From Bifidobacterium tibiigranuli (lineage in GTDB: Bacteria > Actinomycetota > Actinomycetes > Actinomycetales > Bifidobacteriaceae), in the NCBI RefSeq assembly GCF_009371885.1, contig NZ_QLZA01000007.1, positions 62,001 through 126,000 of the forward strand: a DNA stretch of 64,000 nt, given 5' to 3'. The notes below the pieces were generated by a model, which saw only the letters and a program-made list of their open reading frames with translations, did not search any database and was not told where the DNA came from. The position numbers and the translations under genes are program-made. Each line of letters opens with the position of its first letter. The stretch's first letter is position 1. Of this stretch, positions 1 through 8,799 are shown piece by piece.

Positions 1-346
1 GCAGCTCGCTATCAAGCTTGGCCCAAAGCTGGCCGGGAAGGCGTTGGCCGTAGCGCTTTCCCAGCGTTTCCTGCTGATCCGGAACCGTCACCAGAGGCGA
101 TTCGATGATGCCGGCCGTGCCTTTGGTCTCGGGGAACAGCTCGGCGATAAGCGGCGCGAATCGTTTAAGCCGCGCTGCGGCGTCGCCGATATCCGCCGTC
201 GTCAAACCTACATCGGGTGCGCCCTCGCGGAAGCTGACATGATTGGCGTTGAACCAGGTGACTTCCCGGCAATCCATGATGTCTCGCAGCAACGGCAATT
301 CGCTGACCCACTGCTCGACGGATTTCCCCAATATCTGCTGCTTCAT
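1..346 (-). CDS. dsdA: D-serine dehydratase, N-terminal part (cut by window edge)
   Basis: PLP enzyme converting D-serine to pyruvate and ammonia. The 115 residues present read from a start codon at 344-346 and contain stretches typical of DsdA: TWFN, VGLT, DAAARLKRFAPLIAELFPET, GIIES and LPGQLWAKLDSEL. The last aligns just before the SGSIKARGG loop carrying the PLP lysine, which lies outside the window. The spacing of these blocks matches my memory of E. coli DsdA. A good ribosome site (AAAGGA, 353-358) supports the start. The gene runs leftward out of the window, so its neighbours on that side are unknown. The 510-bp gap to the next gene holds two TTTCTT/AAGAAA dyads that could serve its promoter. 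Confidence 0.85.
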   Translation of the reverse strand, partial: MKQQILGKSVEQWVSELPLLRDIMDCREVTWFNANHVSFREGAPDVGLTTADIGDAAARLKRFAPLIAELFPETKGTAGIIESPLVTVPDQQETLGKRYGQRLPGQLWAKLDSEL

Positions 347-478
347 AAGATTTCCTTTGCGATGCCGGAGTGCTCGAGAATTCGGTTCGGGAACTCGATT
401 CGAGACCTCATCTCGACAATTCAAGAACAATCGTTACTCAAGAATATTATGCGTTCCCAATGAAGTATGCTGCCGCGA

Positions 479-537
479 GTTTCTTCCATACAATAAAGAA
501 ACCCTGCTGATAGGATGCATTTCTTTTATAAAAGAAA
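479..537. promoter_or_regulatory. Two related TTTCTT...AAGAAA dyads in the dsdA / BY-kinase gap
   Basis: The first dyad is GTTTCTT (479-485) facing AAGAAAC (496-502) across 10 bases. The second is an 18-bp perfect palindrome at 520-537 with the same TTTCTT/AAGAAA half-sites. They lie 133 bp upstream of dsdA and about 320 bp upstream of the kinase gene. Two copies of one half-site type suggest a regulator binding region; which gene it serves is unknown. Apart from these I see nothing recognisable in 347-856. Confidence 0.45.
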
Positions 538-856
538 CTTGGTTCTTGGCATGCTCTAGCTGGGCGTGTGGCAGGGCAGTGGCAGTGCAATGGCAAGGCA
601 TACACGTCGGCATACGCGAAATGCGGTTTCCTTGCGTACGATATTCTCGTGCCTCTATACACGTCTGAATCCGCGCAATTGCCCGGCGAAAGACGGCACC
701 CTGACGCCAACGGTGCCACCAACAGTGACGCCAACGAATCGAGCCGCAACGTCGACAATATGTATACCCTGTGGGGGAATCCTCCGAGGACGCCGCAAAT
801 CCGCTCTCGATGGTAACGTGATGATGCTTAAATGTTTTGAAGAGTAAGGGACTGCG

Positions 857-2281
857 TTGACCATCGTCGACCTTGTGCAGATTATCCGCAAGCATATCGC
901 CACCGTAATCGTGACGTTCTGCGTCGTTTTCGCAGCGGTTGCCGCGTTCACGTTCATGTCGCCGACGAAGTACACGGCGACGGCCGAGCTGTTCGCCACC
1001 TACACCGGGCAAACGGATGCGCAGCAGAACTCGTCGGAGATGAGCTCGGGCGCGACGTATCTATCCACGCAGATCAAGACCTATCCGCAGCTGATCAAAA
1101 CGCAGGCGGTGCTGCAGCCGGTGATTAGCGATCTGAACTTGGACATGAAGGTCTCCGATCTGGCCGACATGGTCACGGCCACCAACCCGAGCAACACCTT
1201 CATGGTGGATGTGTCGGTGGTGGCGGGGGACTCGAAGAAGTCGGCCGACATCGCCAACAGCGTGGCCAACAACCTCTCGCAGCAGATTTCCTCGGCGCTG
1301 TACACCGACGGCACGAGCAAGTCGCCGATTCAGCTGTCGGTGGTGCAGAAGGCCGTACCGCCCGAGGCTCCCAGCTCGCCGAAGACCACACTGTATCTCG
1401 CCGCCGGAATCATTCTGGGCATTATCGCGGCGATTGGCGCGGCATTGCTGAAGGACATGATCAACACCAAGGTGGACGACACCGACGAGGTCAAGGAACT
1501 TACTCAGACCTCCTCGCTCGGTACGGTGCCGAAATCCGATATCTTTGATGACACGCGCCCTGCCGTGGTGGGCAACACGGGCAGCCGCGAGGCCGAGGAA
1601 TTCCGCCGCATCCGCACCAACATCGCGTTCCTGAACCCCGATGTGCGCAATCACGGTCATCTGCTGGTCATCACCTCTACGGAGCCGTCGGAAGGCAAGA
1701 CCACGGTTTCGGTCAACACGGCCGCAGCCATCGCCGAAGACGGCAAGACCGTGCTGCTGATCGATGCCGATTTGCGCCATCCGTCCGTGGCGAAGTCCCT
1801 TGACATCGAAGGGCATGTCGGTCTGTCGCATATTCTTTCGGGTCAGGCCTCTCCGCGCGATATCGTGCAGAAGTACTGGAAGCCCAACTTCCACGTGCTT
1901 CCTGCGGGCAAGCGCCCTGGCAACGCGAGCATTCTGCTCAATTCGCAGGTCATGCATGAGATGGTCGAGCAGGCGCTTCAGCAGTACGATTACGTGATTC
2001 TCGACACGGCCCCGATGTCCGTATCCAACGATGCGGCGGTTTTCGGCCGTTTGGCTGATGGCGTCGTGATGGTCGTGGGCAAGGGCGTAGCGGAAAAGAA
2101 GGAACTTGCGTCCACCGTGCAGGCTCTTGGCGCCGCAGAAGTGCCAGTGCTTGGCTACGTCTTCAACTTCGCCAACCCGAAGAAGAGCCATTCGAAGAAC
2201 TATTACTACTACGAGGATACAGTCAGCAGCAAAGACGACAAGGAGAGCTCCAAGACCAAGGGGAAGGGTAAGCACCACTGA
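857..2281 (+). CDS. Polysaccharide co-polymerase / bacterial tyrosine kinase (Wzz-CapB fusion)
   Basis: Predicted 474-residue inner-membrane protein controlling capsule or exopolysaccharide chain length. A membrane helix near residues 15-34, a Wzz-type extracellular region and a second helix near 179-199 are followed by a cytoplasmic BY-kinase domain. That domain has Walker A (SEGKTT, ~278-283), Walker A' (LLIDADLRHP, ~300-309) and Walker B (YVILDTAP, ~380). The C-terminus carries a tyrosine cluster (NYYYYED, ~449) of the kind autophosphorylated in this family, then a Lys/Ser-rich tail. Start is TTG at 857 behind AGTAAGGG. The polymerase-like gene 1.7 kb downstream on the other strand supports a polysaccharide role. 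No glycosyltransferases lie in the window, so this may be one edge of a larger cluster. Confidence 0.85.
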   Translation: MTIVDLVQIIRKHIATVIVTFCVVFAAVAAFTFMSPTKYTATAELFATYTGQTDAQQNSSEMSSGATYLSTQIKTYPQLIKTQAVLQPVISDLNLDMKVSDLADMVTATNPSNTFMVDVSVVAGDSKKSADIANSVANNLSQQISSALYTDGTSKSPIQLSVVQKAVPPEAPSSPKTTLYLAAGIILGIIAAIGAALLKDMINTKVDDTDEVKELTQTSSLGTVPKSDIFDDTRPAVVGNTGSREAEEFRRIRTNIAFLNPDVRNHGHLLVITSTEPSEGKTTVSVNTAAAIAEDGKTVLLIDADLRHPSVAKSLDIEGHVGLSHILSGQASPRDIVQKYWKPNFHVLPAGKRPGNASILLNSQVMHEMVEQALQQYDYVILDTAPMSVSNDAAVFGRLADGVVMVVGKGVAEKKELASTVQALGAAEVPVLGYVFNFANPKKSHSKNYYYYEDTVSSKDDKESSKTKGKGKHH

Positions 2282-2479
2282 GTCGACTAGCCGATAGAGC
2301 TAGGCAGCGCGGATAGCTGATTAATTGATGTATCGGCTTCGACGGTCCGGCGCAATTGACAACTACCGATTACTGATTGTTGAAGTTGCGGTTGACTGTA
2401 GGGCAGATCAACGACCGTGAGCGGGCGTTCATCGGCGTGATGAGCGTTCAGAGGAAAGAGAAAGAGGAGTGCCGAAAGC

Positions 2480-3949
2480 ATGAGTCGCAGCAAGGTTCAG
2501 AACGCGGATTTGAATTTCGACTTTCCCGTGGCTGAGCGGAAGAACAAGCCGGATGCGCAGACGGCCACTCTGGCCTTCGCGGTTCCTGGCAAGCCTGCTG
2601 CTAATGCTGATAACTCTGCTGCATTCTCCGCTGCTGATGGTTCTGTTTCCGCTGCTGCCCCCACTGCTTCTGCTCCTGTCACTGCCGCTGCCGCGCCGCT
2701 AGCTGCGGACGGCCAGCAGTTGCTTGCGACACCGACACCGATACCGACACCTCCGCTGGCGAGCAACGACATCGTTGACACGTTCTGGGACATACCCGCG
2801 ATTGACATTCCCTCTCCCGAGGCGATTGCGAAACGTGAGAAAATTCAGGCTCGGCGCCAGCAATCGGGCGCTCCGACGGCTGCGCTCTCTGGCGGGCTGC
2901 CGCTGTTCCTAGGTGATTCGAAGCGCCCATCTCAGGCCACGACTGAAACCTTTGCGCCTGCGGAGTTCGATTTCGACGCTATCATCAGCGGCGCGTCTGA
3001 TGCACTTGATGCCAAGCAAGGCTTGCACAAAGCGGATCCTGAAGAGGCACCGCGCTCGCATGTCAAGCAGATAGTCATCGCTGCTGTCGTCCTGATCGTA
3101 ATTGTTGCTTTGGCAGTGGGAGGGAACTTCCTGTGGCGGCAGCACAGGGACACTGTCGAGTACCGACAGGCTATGAGCGCATGCAATGCCGCCACTGGCG
3201 AATACTCGAAGGCCGATGCCGACCTGGCCACGGTGCTGCGCAATACGAAATCGATGCAGGGCGTCACATCCGATCAGGTGACGGATGCGAAAACCGTCAC
3301 TACGCTGCGCGACGCCGTTTCCAAGGCAAACTCGATAAGCGTCGCCGCCGGCTGCCCGGCATCCCTATCGGCCGACGCGTTGCAGGACAACGCCAAGGAC
3401 GCGAAGCGTCTTGCGGCTGCGCTCAGGGGCAGCACCGATGACATCACCACAGCCGCCAAGGCCGTGACGACGAGCAAGGCCGCCAAGGATACGGCGAACG
3501 CTGCCGCGATTCAGGCGAACCTGAAAACGGCCACCGCCGATGCGCAGACCCTGCTGAACAACAGCCTGTACAGCGTGGCCGACAACTCCACACGTGTCGC
3601 GCTCGAAACCGCAATTAAAACCGCGAATACGCTGCTGGGGCAGAACAAGCCCGACGCGGCAGCCATGCAGAATGCGCTGACCGGGCTGCAGACCGCGAGC
3701 GACGCGGTCAAGTCTTCGATGAGCGACCTCGTCGTGCAGAATCAGATCACCGCGCAGCAGCAGGCTCAGTTGCAAGCGCAACAGCAGGCTCAGCAGAACC
3801 AGCAGCAGCAGACGCCGGCTCAGCCTGTTGTGCCTGCGCCGTCGGCTGAACCTACAACGGAGCCATCTGTGGCACCGAGTACGACAACGCCGACGGATCC
3901 AACATCAAGTCCTACAGAGACGACTCCAAAGGATCAGCCTCAGCAGTAA
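2480..3949 (+). CDS. Single-pass membrane protein with Ala-rich helical extracellular domain
   Basis: Unrecognised 489-residue protein. The first ~190 residues are low-complexity and Ala/Pro-rich, then comes one membrane helix near 195-217 (VLIVIVALAVGG). Next is a long Ala/Thr/Lys-rich region predicted helical, ending in a Gln-rich stretch and a Pro/Thr/Ser tail. Within the helical part, a segment around LLNNSLYSVADNSTRVALE and ALTGLQTASDAV closely resembles one in the DUF4236 protein at 6134-7393, so the two share a FIVAR-like module. The topology suggests a cytoplasmic N-terminus and an exported helical stalk. RBS GAGGAG lies upstream of the ATG. It follows the BY-kinase gene by 198 bp and may belong to surface polysaccharide assembly (inference from position only). 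Confidence 0.6.
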   Translation: MSRSKVQNADLNFDFPVAERKNKPDAQTATLAFAVPGKPAANADNSAAFSAADGSVSAAAPTASAPVTAAAAPLAADGQQLLATPTPIPTPPLASNDIVDTFWDIPAIDIPSPEAIAKREKIQARRQQSGAPTAALSGGLPLFLGDSKRPSQATTETFAPAEFDFDAIISGASDALDAKQGLHKADPEEAPRSHVKQIVIAAVVLIVIVALAVGGNFLWRQHRDTVEYRQAMSACNAATGEYSKADADLATVLRNTKSMQGVTSDQVTDAKTVTTLRDAVSKANSISVAAGCPASLSADALQDNAKDAKRLAAALRGSTDDITTAAKAVTTSKAAKDTANAAAIQANLKTATADAQTLLNNSLYSVADNSTRVALETAIKTANTLLGQNKPDAAAMQNALTGLQTASDAVKSSMSDLVVQNQITAQQQAQLQAQQQAQQNQQQQTPAQPVVPAPSAEPTTEPSVAPSTTTPTDPTSSPTETTPKDQPQQ

Positions 3950-3969
3950 GGATTTTCAGGATATTTCCT

Positions 3970-5379
3970 TCACTGCGTTGTATTGATGGCGATATCGTCA
4001 ACTTTTCGTCTGACGGAGAGGCAACCACTACCGACGGCGAAAACCAGCAGCCACAGGGCGTAGAAGGCGTATGACTCGAACTGGATATAAAGATATGCGG
4101 TCAGAACGAGCCAGCATACGGTAGTGCGATTCCAAGCGTGATGTTTGGTGACGTGGACGAGCATCATCACGACGAGCAGTGCGAACATAATGATGCCGAA
4201 TTCCGTGATGAAACTGGAATAGGCGCTCATCGTGAAGGTGTTCGTGGGGGGATTGGCGAGCCCGTTGATCTCCGAATTTGCCACGCCGCCGTGGTCATCG
4301 AACCATTGCCGTGCGCCTGCATAGCCGTCGCGCACGGCTTCGGATATATTGCCTGCACCCCAGCCAAAAAGGAAATGACTCAGGTCGTGCTTCCATGACC
4401 ACATCGGCGCGAGCATGTGGAATATTCTGGCCGACATCGAGGGGTCGCCGGCGAGCACGCCGCGCGTCGCCAGATCATTGAGCCGTGGATTGAGGATGAC
4501 AGCGAGCAGGCCGCCAGCTGCTATGGCCGAGGAACCGGCGACGAAGCCCCAGGTTGCCTTGCGATTGCGGAAATTCACCGCGCTGAGCAGCCACAGAAAC
4601 AGCGCCACGGCGGAATCGACGATGATGCGCGTGCCCGAGCCCATAGCGATCGCCCCGGCTGCGAAAACCGGAATCAGCGCTGCGAGCCGTCGGTCGCGCG
4701 TCAGCCAGAAGAGCGGGAGCAGCACGCCGAAAATATGCATGCCGATGTACGACGGCTCGGCGAATAGAAACTGCGGTCTGACGCGGATGTAGCGGCGGTA
4801 CATCATGGCTGCGAAGTAGTGCAAAGTCGCGTCCGATTGCAGCTTGAGCGCGATGAACTGCGCGACGCCGACGGCAAAGGCGAACCAGTAGGTGCACACC
4901 ACAACCGTGATCGCTGCGCGCGCCGACAAGTGCTTCCGCGTGAATGCGATGTCGATCGATGCCAGGCAGGCCAAGCCGAGCAGAAGCGAGACGAATGACA
5001 GCGCGATTGCATTGGCATGCACGGCAACGGTTTGCCACCCATATATTGACGTCACCACGAGCAGTACAGGGAACAGGAAAAACGGCAGATACGCGCGCAA
5101 TGTCAGCCGCAGGTAGCGCCAGTTCGCCAGTGCGTATGCCAGGAAGAACCACGGCGAAAGCGGAGTCCAATAGGGCAGCGGTATGCCCAGCAGCGTGCCA
5201 TCCACGGGGAGCAGGGCCAGCGCGATATAGAACAGGATGTCAGAGGGATCGCGGGCGAGCTGTTGTTGCGTGAGAGACGTGGAAAGCGCGGTTTGTGCTG
5301 CAGAGAACGTGTGGCGTTGCGCCGGAGGTTGCAACGATGTGCTTGTTGAAGTCAAACGCTCTGAGGCGGTATTGCTCAC
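3970..5379 (-). CDS. O-antigen ligase / polysaccharide polymerase-like membrane protein
   Basis: 469-residue polytopic membrane protein with about ten or more hydrophobic segments and a large loop (around GYAGARQWFDDHGG) between late helices. This layout is typical of Wzy polymerases and O-antigen ligase-like proteins. Start is GTG at 5379 behind AAAGGAAT. It converges with the helical membrane protein gene, 20 bp away. Wzy/ligase-type proteins diverge strongly in sequence, so the assignment rests on topology, loop placement and the nearby Wzz/BY-kinase gene. It could act either as polymerase or as ligase. Confidence 0.65.
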   Translation of the reverse strand: MSNTASERLTSTSTSLQPPAQRHTFSAAQTALSTSLTQQQLARDPSDILFYIALALLPVDGTLLGIPLPYWTPLSPWFFLAYALANWRYLRLTLRAYLPFFLFPVLLVVTSIYGWQTVAVHANAIALSFVSLLLGLACLASIDIAFTRKHLSARAAITVVVCTYWFAFAVGVAQFIALKLQSDATLHYFAAMMYRRYIRVRPQFLFAEPSYIGMHIFGVLLPLFWLTRDRRLAALIPVFAAGAIAMGSGTRIIVDSAVALFLWLLSAVNFRNRKATWGFVAGSSAIAAGGLLAVILNPRLNDLATRGVLAGDPSMSARIFHMLAPMWSWKHDLSHFLFGWGAGNISEAVRDGYAGARQWFDDHGGVANSEINGLANPPTNTFTMSAYSSFITEFGIIMFALLVVMMLVHVTKHHAWNRTTVCWLVLTAYLYIQFESYAFYALWLLVFAVGSGCLSVRRKVDDIAINTTQ

Positions 5380-5571
5380 TATTCTGGATTCCTTTCCCGA
5401 TTATTCCAAGCTGCGTGGCTGCCTACCTGCTCGTTTGCATTCGCGGACGACTGACTAGCAACAGAGTCCGCGCGAGACGTAAGGTTTCCCAGCTACTTCT
5501 CAACCATAGCCGGGGTAACTGATTGAATGGTGTGAAGACGTCTTGCCGTGATTGGCTAATCGGTCGGTTCT

Positions 5572-5684
5572 GCCAAACATGGAAGCGAAAACGGTCCAAA
5601 CAAGGAAACAGATTCGGTCCAAATGGGTAAATAGAATTGGTCCAAATATGGAAACAGAAACGGTCCAAATGCGGAAACGCAGAG
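5572..5684. repeat. 23-bp tandem repeat, five units
   Basis: CCAAA-containing units recur at exactly 23-bp steps (5572, 5595, 5618, 5641, 5664, counted at the base before CCAAA). The core is GGTCCAAA followed by GGAAACAG-like sequence; the first unit is the most degenerate. The 23-bp period is not a multiple of three, so this is not a coding repeat. It lies between the polymerase-like gene's promoter and a pseudogene. Confidence 0.8.
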
Positions 5685-5724
5685 TGAGAACGGTGAAAAC
5701 ACAGAGGAGACAAGGAGTTGCATG

Positions 5725-6079
5725 ATGCCTGTGAACTCGCAATATCTTCCGCGCATCTATGATGCCGTATTGAGGGGAAGGTGCCTCTAAATGCGCGGTG
5801 CTCGTGGAATCTGAATCTTCGCTCGAAGACGGCGATTCGATCGGCTGAAACCCGGCATTTCGTCGACCATTCGATAGCGGCGGCCGCACTTGGCGTCGGT
5901 CTGCAATACCTGTTGTAAGACCTGCAAACATTCGGGTTGCTGTTCGAAAGCATGTGCGTTCGCGATCTGCGCGTGTACGCGGATGCGCTCGACGAGGAAG
6001 TATTTCATTATCGCGACAAGACTGGTCTTGAATGCGACGCCGTGATAAGTGCACATTTGGTCGTGTTGTGCTGCCAATG
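5725..6079 (+). pseudogene. Decayed DUF4143-family ATPase
   Basis: A ribosome site (AGGAG, 5713) and ATG at 5725 begin SQYLPRIYDAVLRGR, the usual N-terminus of DUF4143 AAA-type ATPases, and then a stop. In another frame MRGA/VE sequence follows for a few codons. From about 5848 the C-terminal region reads TRHFVDHSIAAAALGVG, QYLL, an in-frame TAA, then DLQTFGLLFES and VRDLRVYADALDEEVF with HYRDKTGLECDAV. The whole central ATPase core is missing and the C-terminus is truncated, ending in an unrelated tail at 6079. Intact relatives are around 400 residues. The remnant stops inside a long inverted repeat (6062-6113). These ATPases are of uncertain function and often spread horizontally. Confidence 0.8.
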
Positions 6080-6113
6080 AAGTATGCACGAACGATATTG
6101 GCAGCACAACACG
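6062..6113. terminator. 17-bp inverted repeat downstream of the DUF4236 gene
   Basis: Perfect arms at 6062-6078 and 6097-6113 separated by 18 bases, 21 bp beyond the stop of the leftward DUF4236 gene. There is no T-run, so it could be a factor-assisted or hairpin-only terminator, or a scar where the DUF4143 pseudogene was broken. Confidence 0.5.
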
Positions 6114-6133
6114 TGACTTGCTAGGCGATTGGC

Positions 6134-7393
6134 CTACTGGTGCCCCAGTTTTTGGGCTATGCCGCCATGATGGGAGCACATGCCGCGGTAATTCGGCGCG
6201 CCTGGGCTGGATACTGATTGCGTGCCATCGCTGCATACGGCTGTGAGTGTATCGGGCCCAGCTGGTTGCTGGGGTTGCTGCGCCTGGGGTTGTGGTTGGT
6301 ACTGCTGTTGCTGAGCCTGTTGTTGAGCTGCTTGCTGTTCGGCTTGCTGTTGTGCCTGTTGCTCGGCCTTGGCTTGCGCTGCGGCAGCCGCAGCTGCTGC
6401 GGCTTGGGCGGCGGCCGCATCATTCTGCTGTTTTTGACCAATGCTGCCATTCACTGCGTCCATCGCAGACTGAAGAGGCTGAACCGCCGCCGTCCAGTTG
6501 CCGGGCTGCGTGGAATTCATAGCTTCATCAGTGGTGATGTCAGCATTGAGGGCGTCGCGTGTGGATTCGTCGGCGACATTTCCATTGGAAGAATCGAGAA
6601 GCGCATGGGCTTCGTTGAGCTTTTGCGACAGTGCTGTTTTCGCTGCGCTGAGTTCGATCGCCTCTTTTGCCGCTTTCTCTTTCTGGTCTTTTTTCGCGGC
6701 TTTTTCTTTGGCGGCATTCGCCTTCTGAGCAGCCGACACACTATGCGTCGCTGATGGAGACGGCGAGCTGGCAGAGGGGCTTGCTGAGGCACATGCAACG
6801 AATAATGCTATGGATATGATGATGGCGATCGTTGCAAGGAGCGTGCTGCGGCGTCGTTTGCGCAGCTGAATCACGACAAGACTGGCCGCGCCAAGGACGG
6901 CTCCAATGAGCGCGAGAAAGGCTCCGAAATCAGGCGCTTTGGCTATCAAGCAAACAAGCGACACCACGCCGAGAATCACGGAGGCGATTGCCAGCTTCGA
7001 CCAGGGGAGTGAATCGTGGCCGGCATGCTTTCCTCCGGGCGTATTGGGAATGGGGCCATTATCGCTGGGTGCTGATGGTGCTGGATTAGGAATTTGAACT
7101 GGGAATGCCATGGTTGGGGCATCGTCGGCACGGGAGGAATGCTGCGTGTCTGTTTGCGTGATCCGGTGAGATTGCTCTTGTTTCCTCATTTGAGGTTTGC
7201 CGCCAAGATCATCGATCTTATGCGTATACGACAGGCCGGTTCCGGGAATTGCCGCGCCGACGCGAGTCCCTGTTTTCCCGGTTGTCACATGAGGCTTGCC
7301 TCTGCCTCCGAACGTGACGCTGTTGATTCCCCTCTTCCCGATATTGATTCGGAAATATTTTCCGCCGATGCTTTTGCGCAGTCTCCAGCCCAT
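6134..7393 (-). CDS. DUF4236 - membrane - helical - DUF3761 protein
   Basis: About 419 residues. The N-terminus (GWRLRKSI, then GKTGTRVGAAIPGTGLSYT) is a DUF4236 domain. A Pro/Ser linker leads to three hydrophobic segments (SVILGVVSLVCLI, FLALIGAVLGAASLVV, LATIAIIISIALFVACA). These are followed by a Ser/Ala stretch, a Lys/Ala coiled region, the helical module shared with the 2480-3949 protein (NVADESTRDALNA), an Ala/Gln-rich stalk and a C-terminal DUF3761 motif (CSDGTQSVS and CSHHGG). Function of these domains is unknown; the layout suggests a membrane-anchored surface protein. I prefer the ATG at 7393 (AGAAG five bases upstream) over the one at 7408, whose AAAGGG abuts the start codon. Confidence 0.7.
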   Translation of the reverse strand: MGWRLRKSIGGKYFRINIGKRGINSVTFGGRGKPHVTTGKTGTRVGAAIPGTGLSYTHKIDDLGGKPQMRKQEQSHRITQTDTQHSSRADDAPTMAFPVQIPNPAPSAPSDNGPIPNTPGGKHAGHDSLPWSKLAIASVILGVVSLVCLIAKAPDFGAFLALIGAVLGAASLVVIQLRKRRRSTLLATIAIIISIALFVACASASPSASSPSPSATHSVSAAQKANAAKEKAAKKDQKEKAAKEAIELSAAKTALSQKLNEAHALLDSSNGNVADESTRDALNADITTDEAMNSTQPGNWTAAVQPLQSAMDAVNGSIGQKQQNDAAAAQAAAAAAAAAQAKAEQQAQQQAEQQAAQQQAQQQQYQPQPQAQQPQQPAGPDTLTAVCSDGTQSVSSPGAPNYRGMCSHHGGIAQKLGHQ

Positions 7394-7623
7394 ATCATCT
7401 TCTTTCATCCCTTTGCGGCAGCAGTGCCGAAGAAAAGCTTACTCCTAGCTGGGAAGCAGATCATAATATTGAGTTGGAAATAGATTTTTCGGACGTATGA
7501 CATTGCAGTAGAAGAGCATATATGCGACCCATAGTCGCCGATTGCAGTCTACTGCGACAATGCCCGAGCAGCCACGGGGCAAAGCCCAGTAGTACGAGAC
7601 GGTGATGGAGTAGAGGACTGGTA

Positions 7624-8799
7624 TTACTGCCTGCTCCATACCTCGCGTAACGCATCCAGACCGGAAGTGGCGTCGATGGGGTGGCCGAGATCAGCTAGCG
7701 CGCAGGCCAATGCGCTGAAGGCGGTGATGGTGCGTTGGCGGGTGGCGGTGGCGCCCATGTGACCGATGCGAACGAGCTGGCCGTCCATGGGGCCGAGGCC
7801 GCCGGAGACGCACAGGCCGTAGCTTTCGCGCAGGGTGGCGCGCAGCTCTTCGTCTTCTACTCCTTGCGGAATCCGTATGGCGGTGACGCTTTGGGCGGCG
7901 TGGGATTCGTCGTCTATCCAGAGCTCTAGCCCGGAGGCGAGCACTGCTGCACGCATGCCCTTCGCTGCGGTCTCGTGCCGTGCTATCGTCGCATCGATGC
8001 CAGCGTCGAGGATGATGTCCAACGCAGCATCCAGTCCGTACACCAAACTGATGGGCGCGGTGTACGGCAGCACGCTATGTTCGAGCCACTTGCGCTGCCA
8101 CGGCTTGAACGACAGATACGACGAATCATAGCGAGGGCAGACCATGATTGCGTCCCACGCCTTGTCACTGACGGAGACCAACGCCATGCCGGCCGAGCAG
8201 GAGAGACATTTCTGGCTTCCGGTCACGCAGATATCGATGCCCCACGCATCCGTTTCGACATTGCTGCCGCCGATGCCCGAAACCGAGTCCACAATGCTCA
8301 GCATTCCGCGCCTACGCGCCTCCATGCAGATCTCTTTGATCGGATTCTCGCTGGCGGAGGGGGTTTCGGAGTGGACCATCGCGATGATCTTGGCCTGCGG
8401 ATTGCTGTCCATCGCGTCGAGCACCATATCCATCGTCACCGAGCTGTTGTACGCCGTCCTGACCTCGACCACCTGCGCGCCATAGGCCTTGAGAACGCGG
8501 CTGTAGCCTGCCCCGTACACGCCTGTCACGATGTTGATGCACACGTCGCCTGGCTGCACGAGATTGTACGCGGCCATTTCCAAGCCGACAATCGACTCGC
8601 CCGCGATGGGCAGCACCGTACCAGTGGTCTTGAACACCTTCGCAAGCTTGTCGGTCACGCCGTGCATGAGAGCGGTGAAATGCGGATCGTGATGGTGCAT
8701 CATCGGCTTGGACATCGCGGCGAGCACCTGCGGATAGATGGTGGTCGGTCCGGACGCCATAGTGAGCTCGGGTATGCTGTCGTTGAAGTGCTGCGTCAT
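7624..8799 (-). CDS. Class V aminotransferase, pyridoxamine-pyruvate / alanine-glyoxylate aminotransferase type
   Basis: 391-residue PLP-dependent enzyme of fold type I. Characteristic blocks are ASGPTTIYPQVL, GESIVGLEMAA, SETPSASENPI, DSVSGIGG and the PLP-lysine segment TGSQKCLS. The C-terminal RIGHMG contains the conserved substrate-carboxylate arginine. The block pattern is closer, from memory, to pyridoxamine-pyruvate aminotransferase than to PucG, but the two families overlap. Expected reaction: transfer of an amino group between an amine or amino acid and pyruvate or glyoxylate. Start at 8799 is set by AGGAG six bases upstream. The gene stands alone, 215 bp from the DUF4236 gene and separated from the ECF transporter by two repeat elements. 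Confidence 0.75.
   Translation of the reverse strand: MTQHFNDSIPELTMASGPTTIYPQVLAAMSKPMMHHHDPHFTALMHGVTDKLAKVFKTTGTVLPIAGESIVGLEMAAYNLVQPGDVCINIVTGVYGAGYSRVLKAYGAQVVEVRTAYNSSVTMDMVLDAMDSNPQAKIIAMVHSETPSASENPIKEICMEARRRGMLSIVDSVSGIGGSNVETDAWGIDICVTGSQKCLSCSAGMALVSVSDKAWDAIMVCPRYDSSYLSFKPWQRKWLEHSVLPYTAPISLVYGLDAALDIILDAGIDATIARHETAAKGMRAAVLASGLELWIDDESHAAQSVTAIRIPQGVEDEELRATLRESYGLCVSGGLGPMDGQLVRIGHMGATATRQRTITAFSALACALADLGHPIDATSGLDALREVWSRQ

Noticed and set aside
1061..2278. 405-codon leftward frame inside the BY-kinase gene
   Set aside because: Antisense shadow; the rightward frame has clear Walker and tyrosine-cluster motifs.
5500..6054. 184-codon leftward frame in the gap before the DUF4236 gene
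   Set aside because: Overlaps the 23-bp repeats and runs antisense to the DUF4143 remnant; no recognisable domain.
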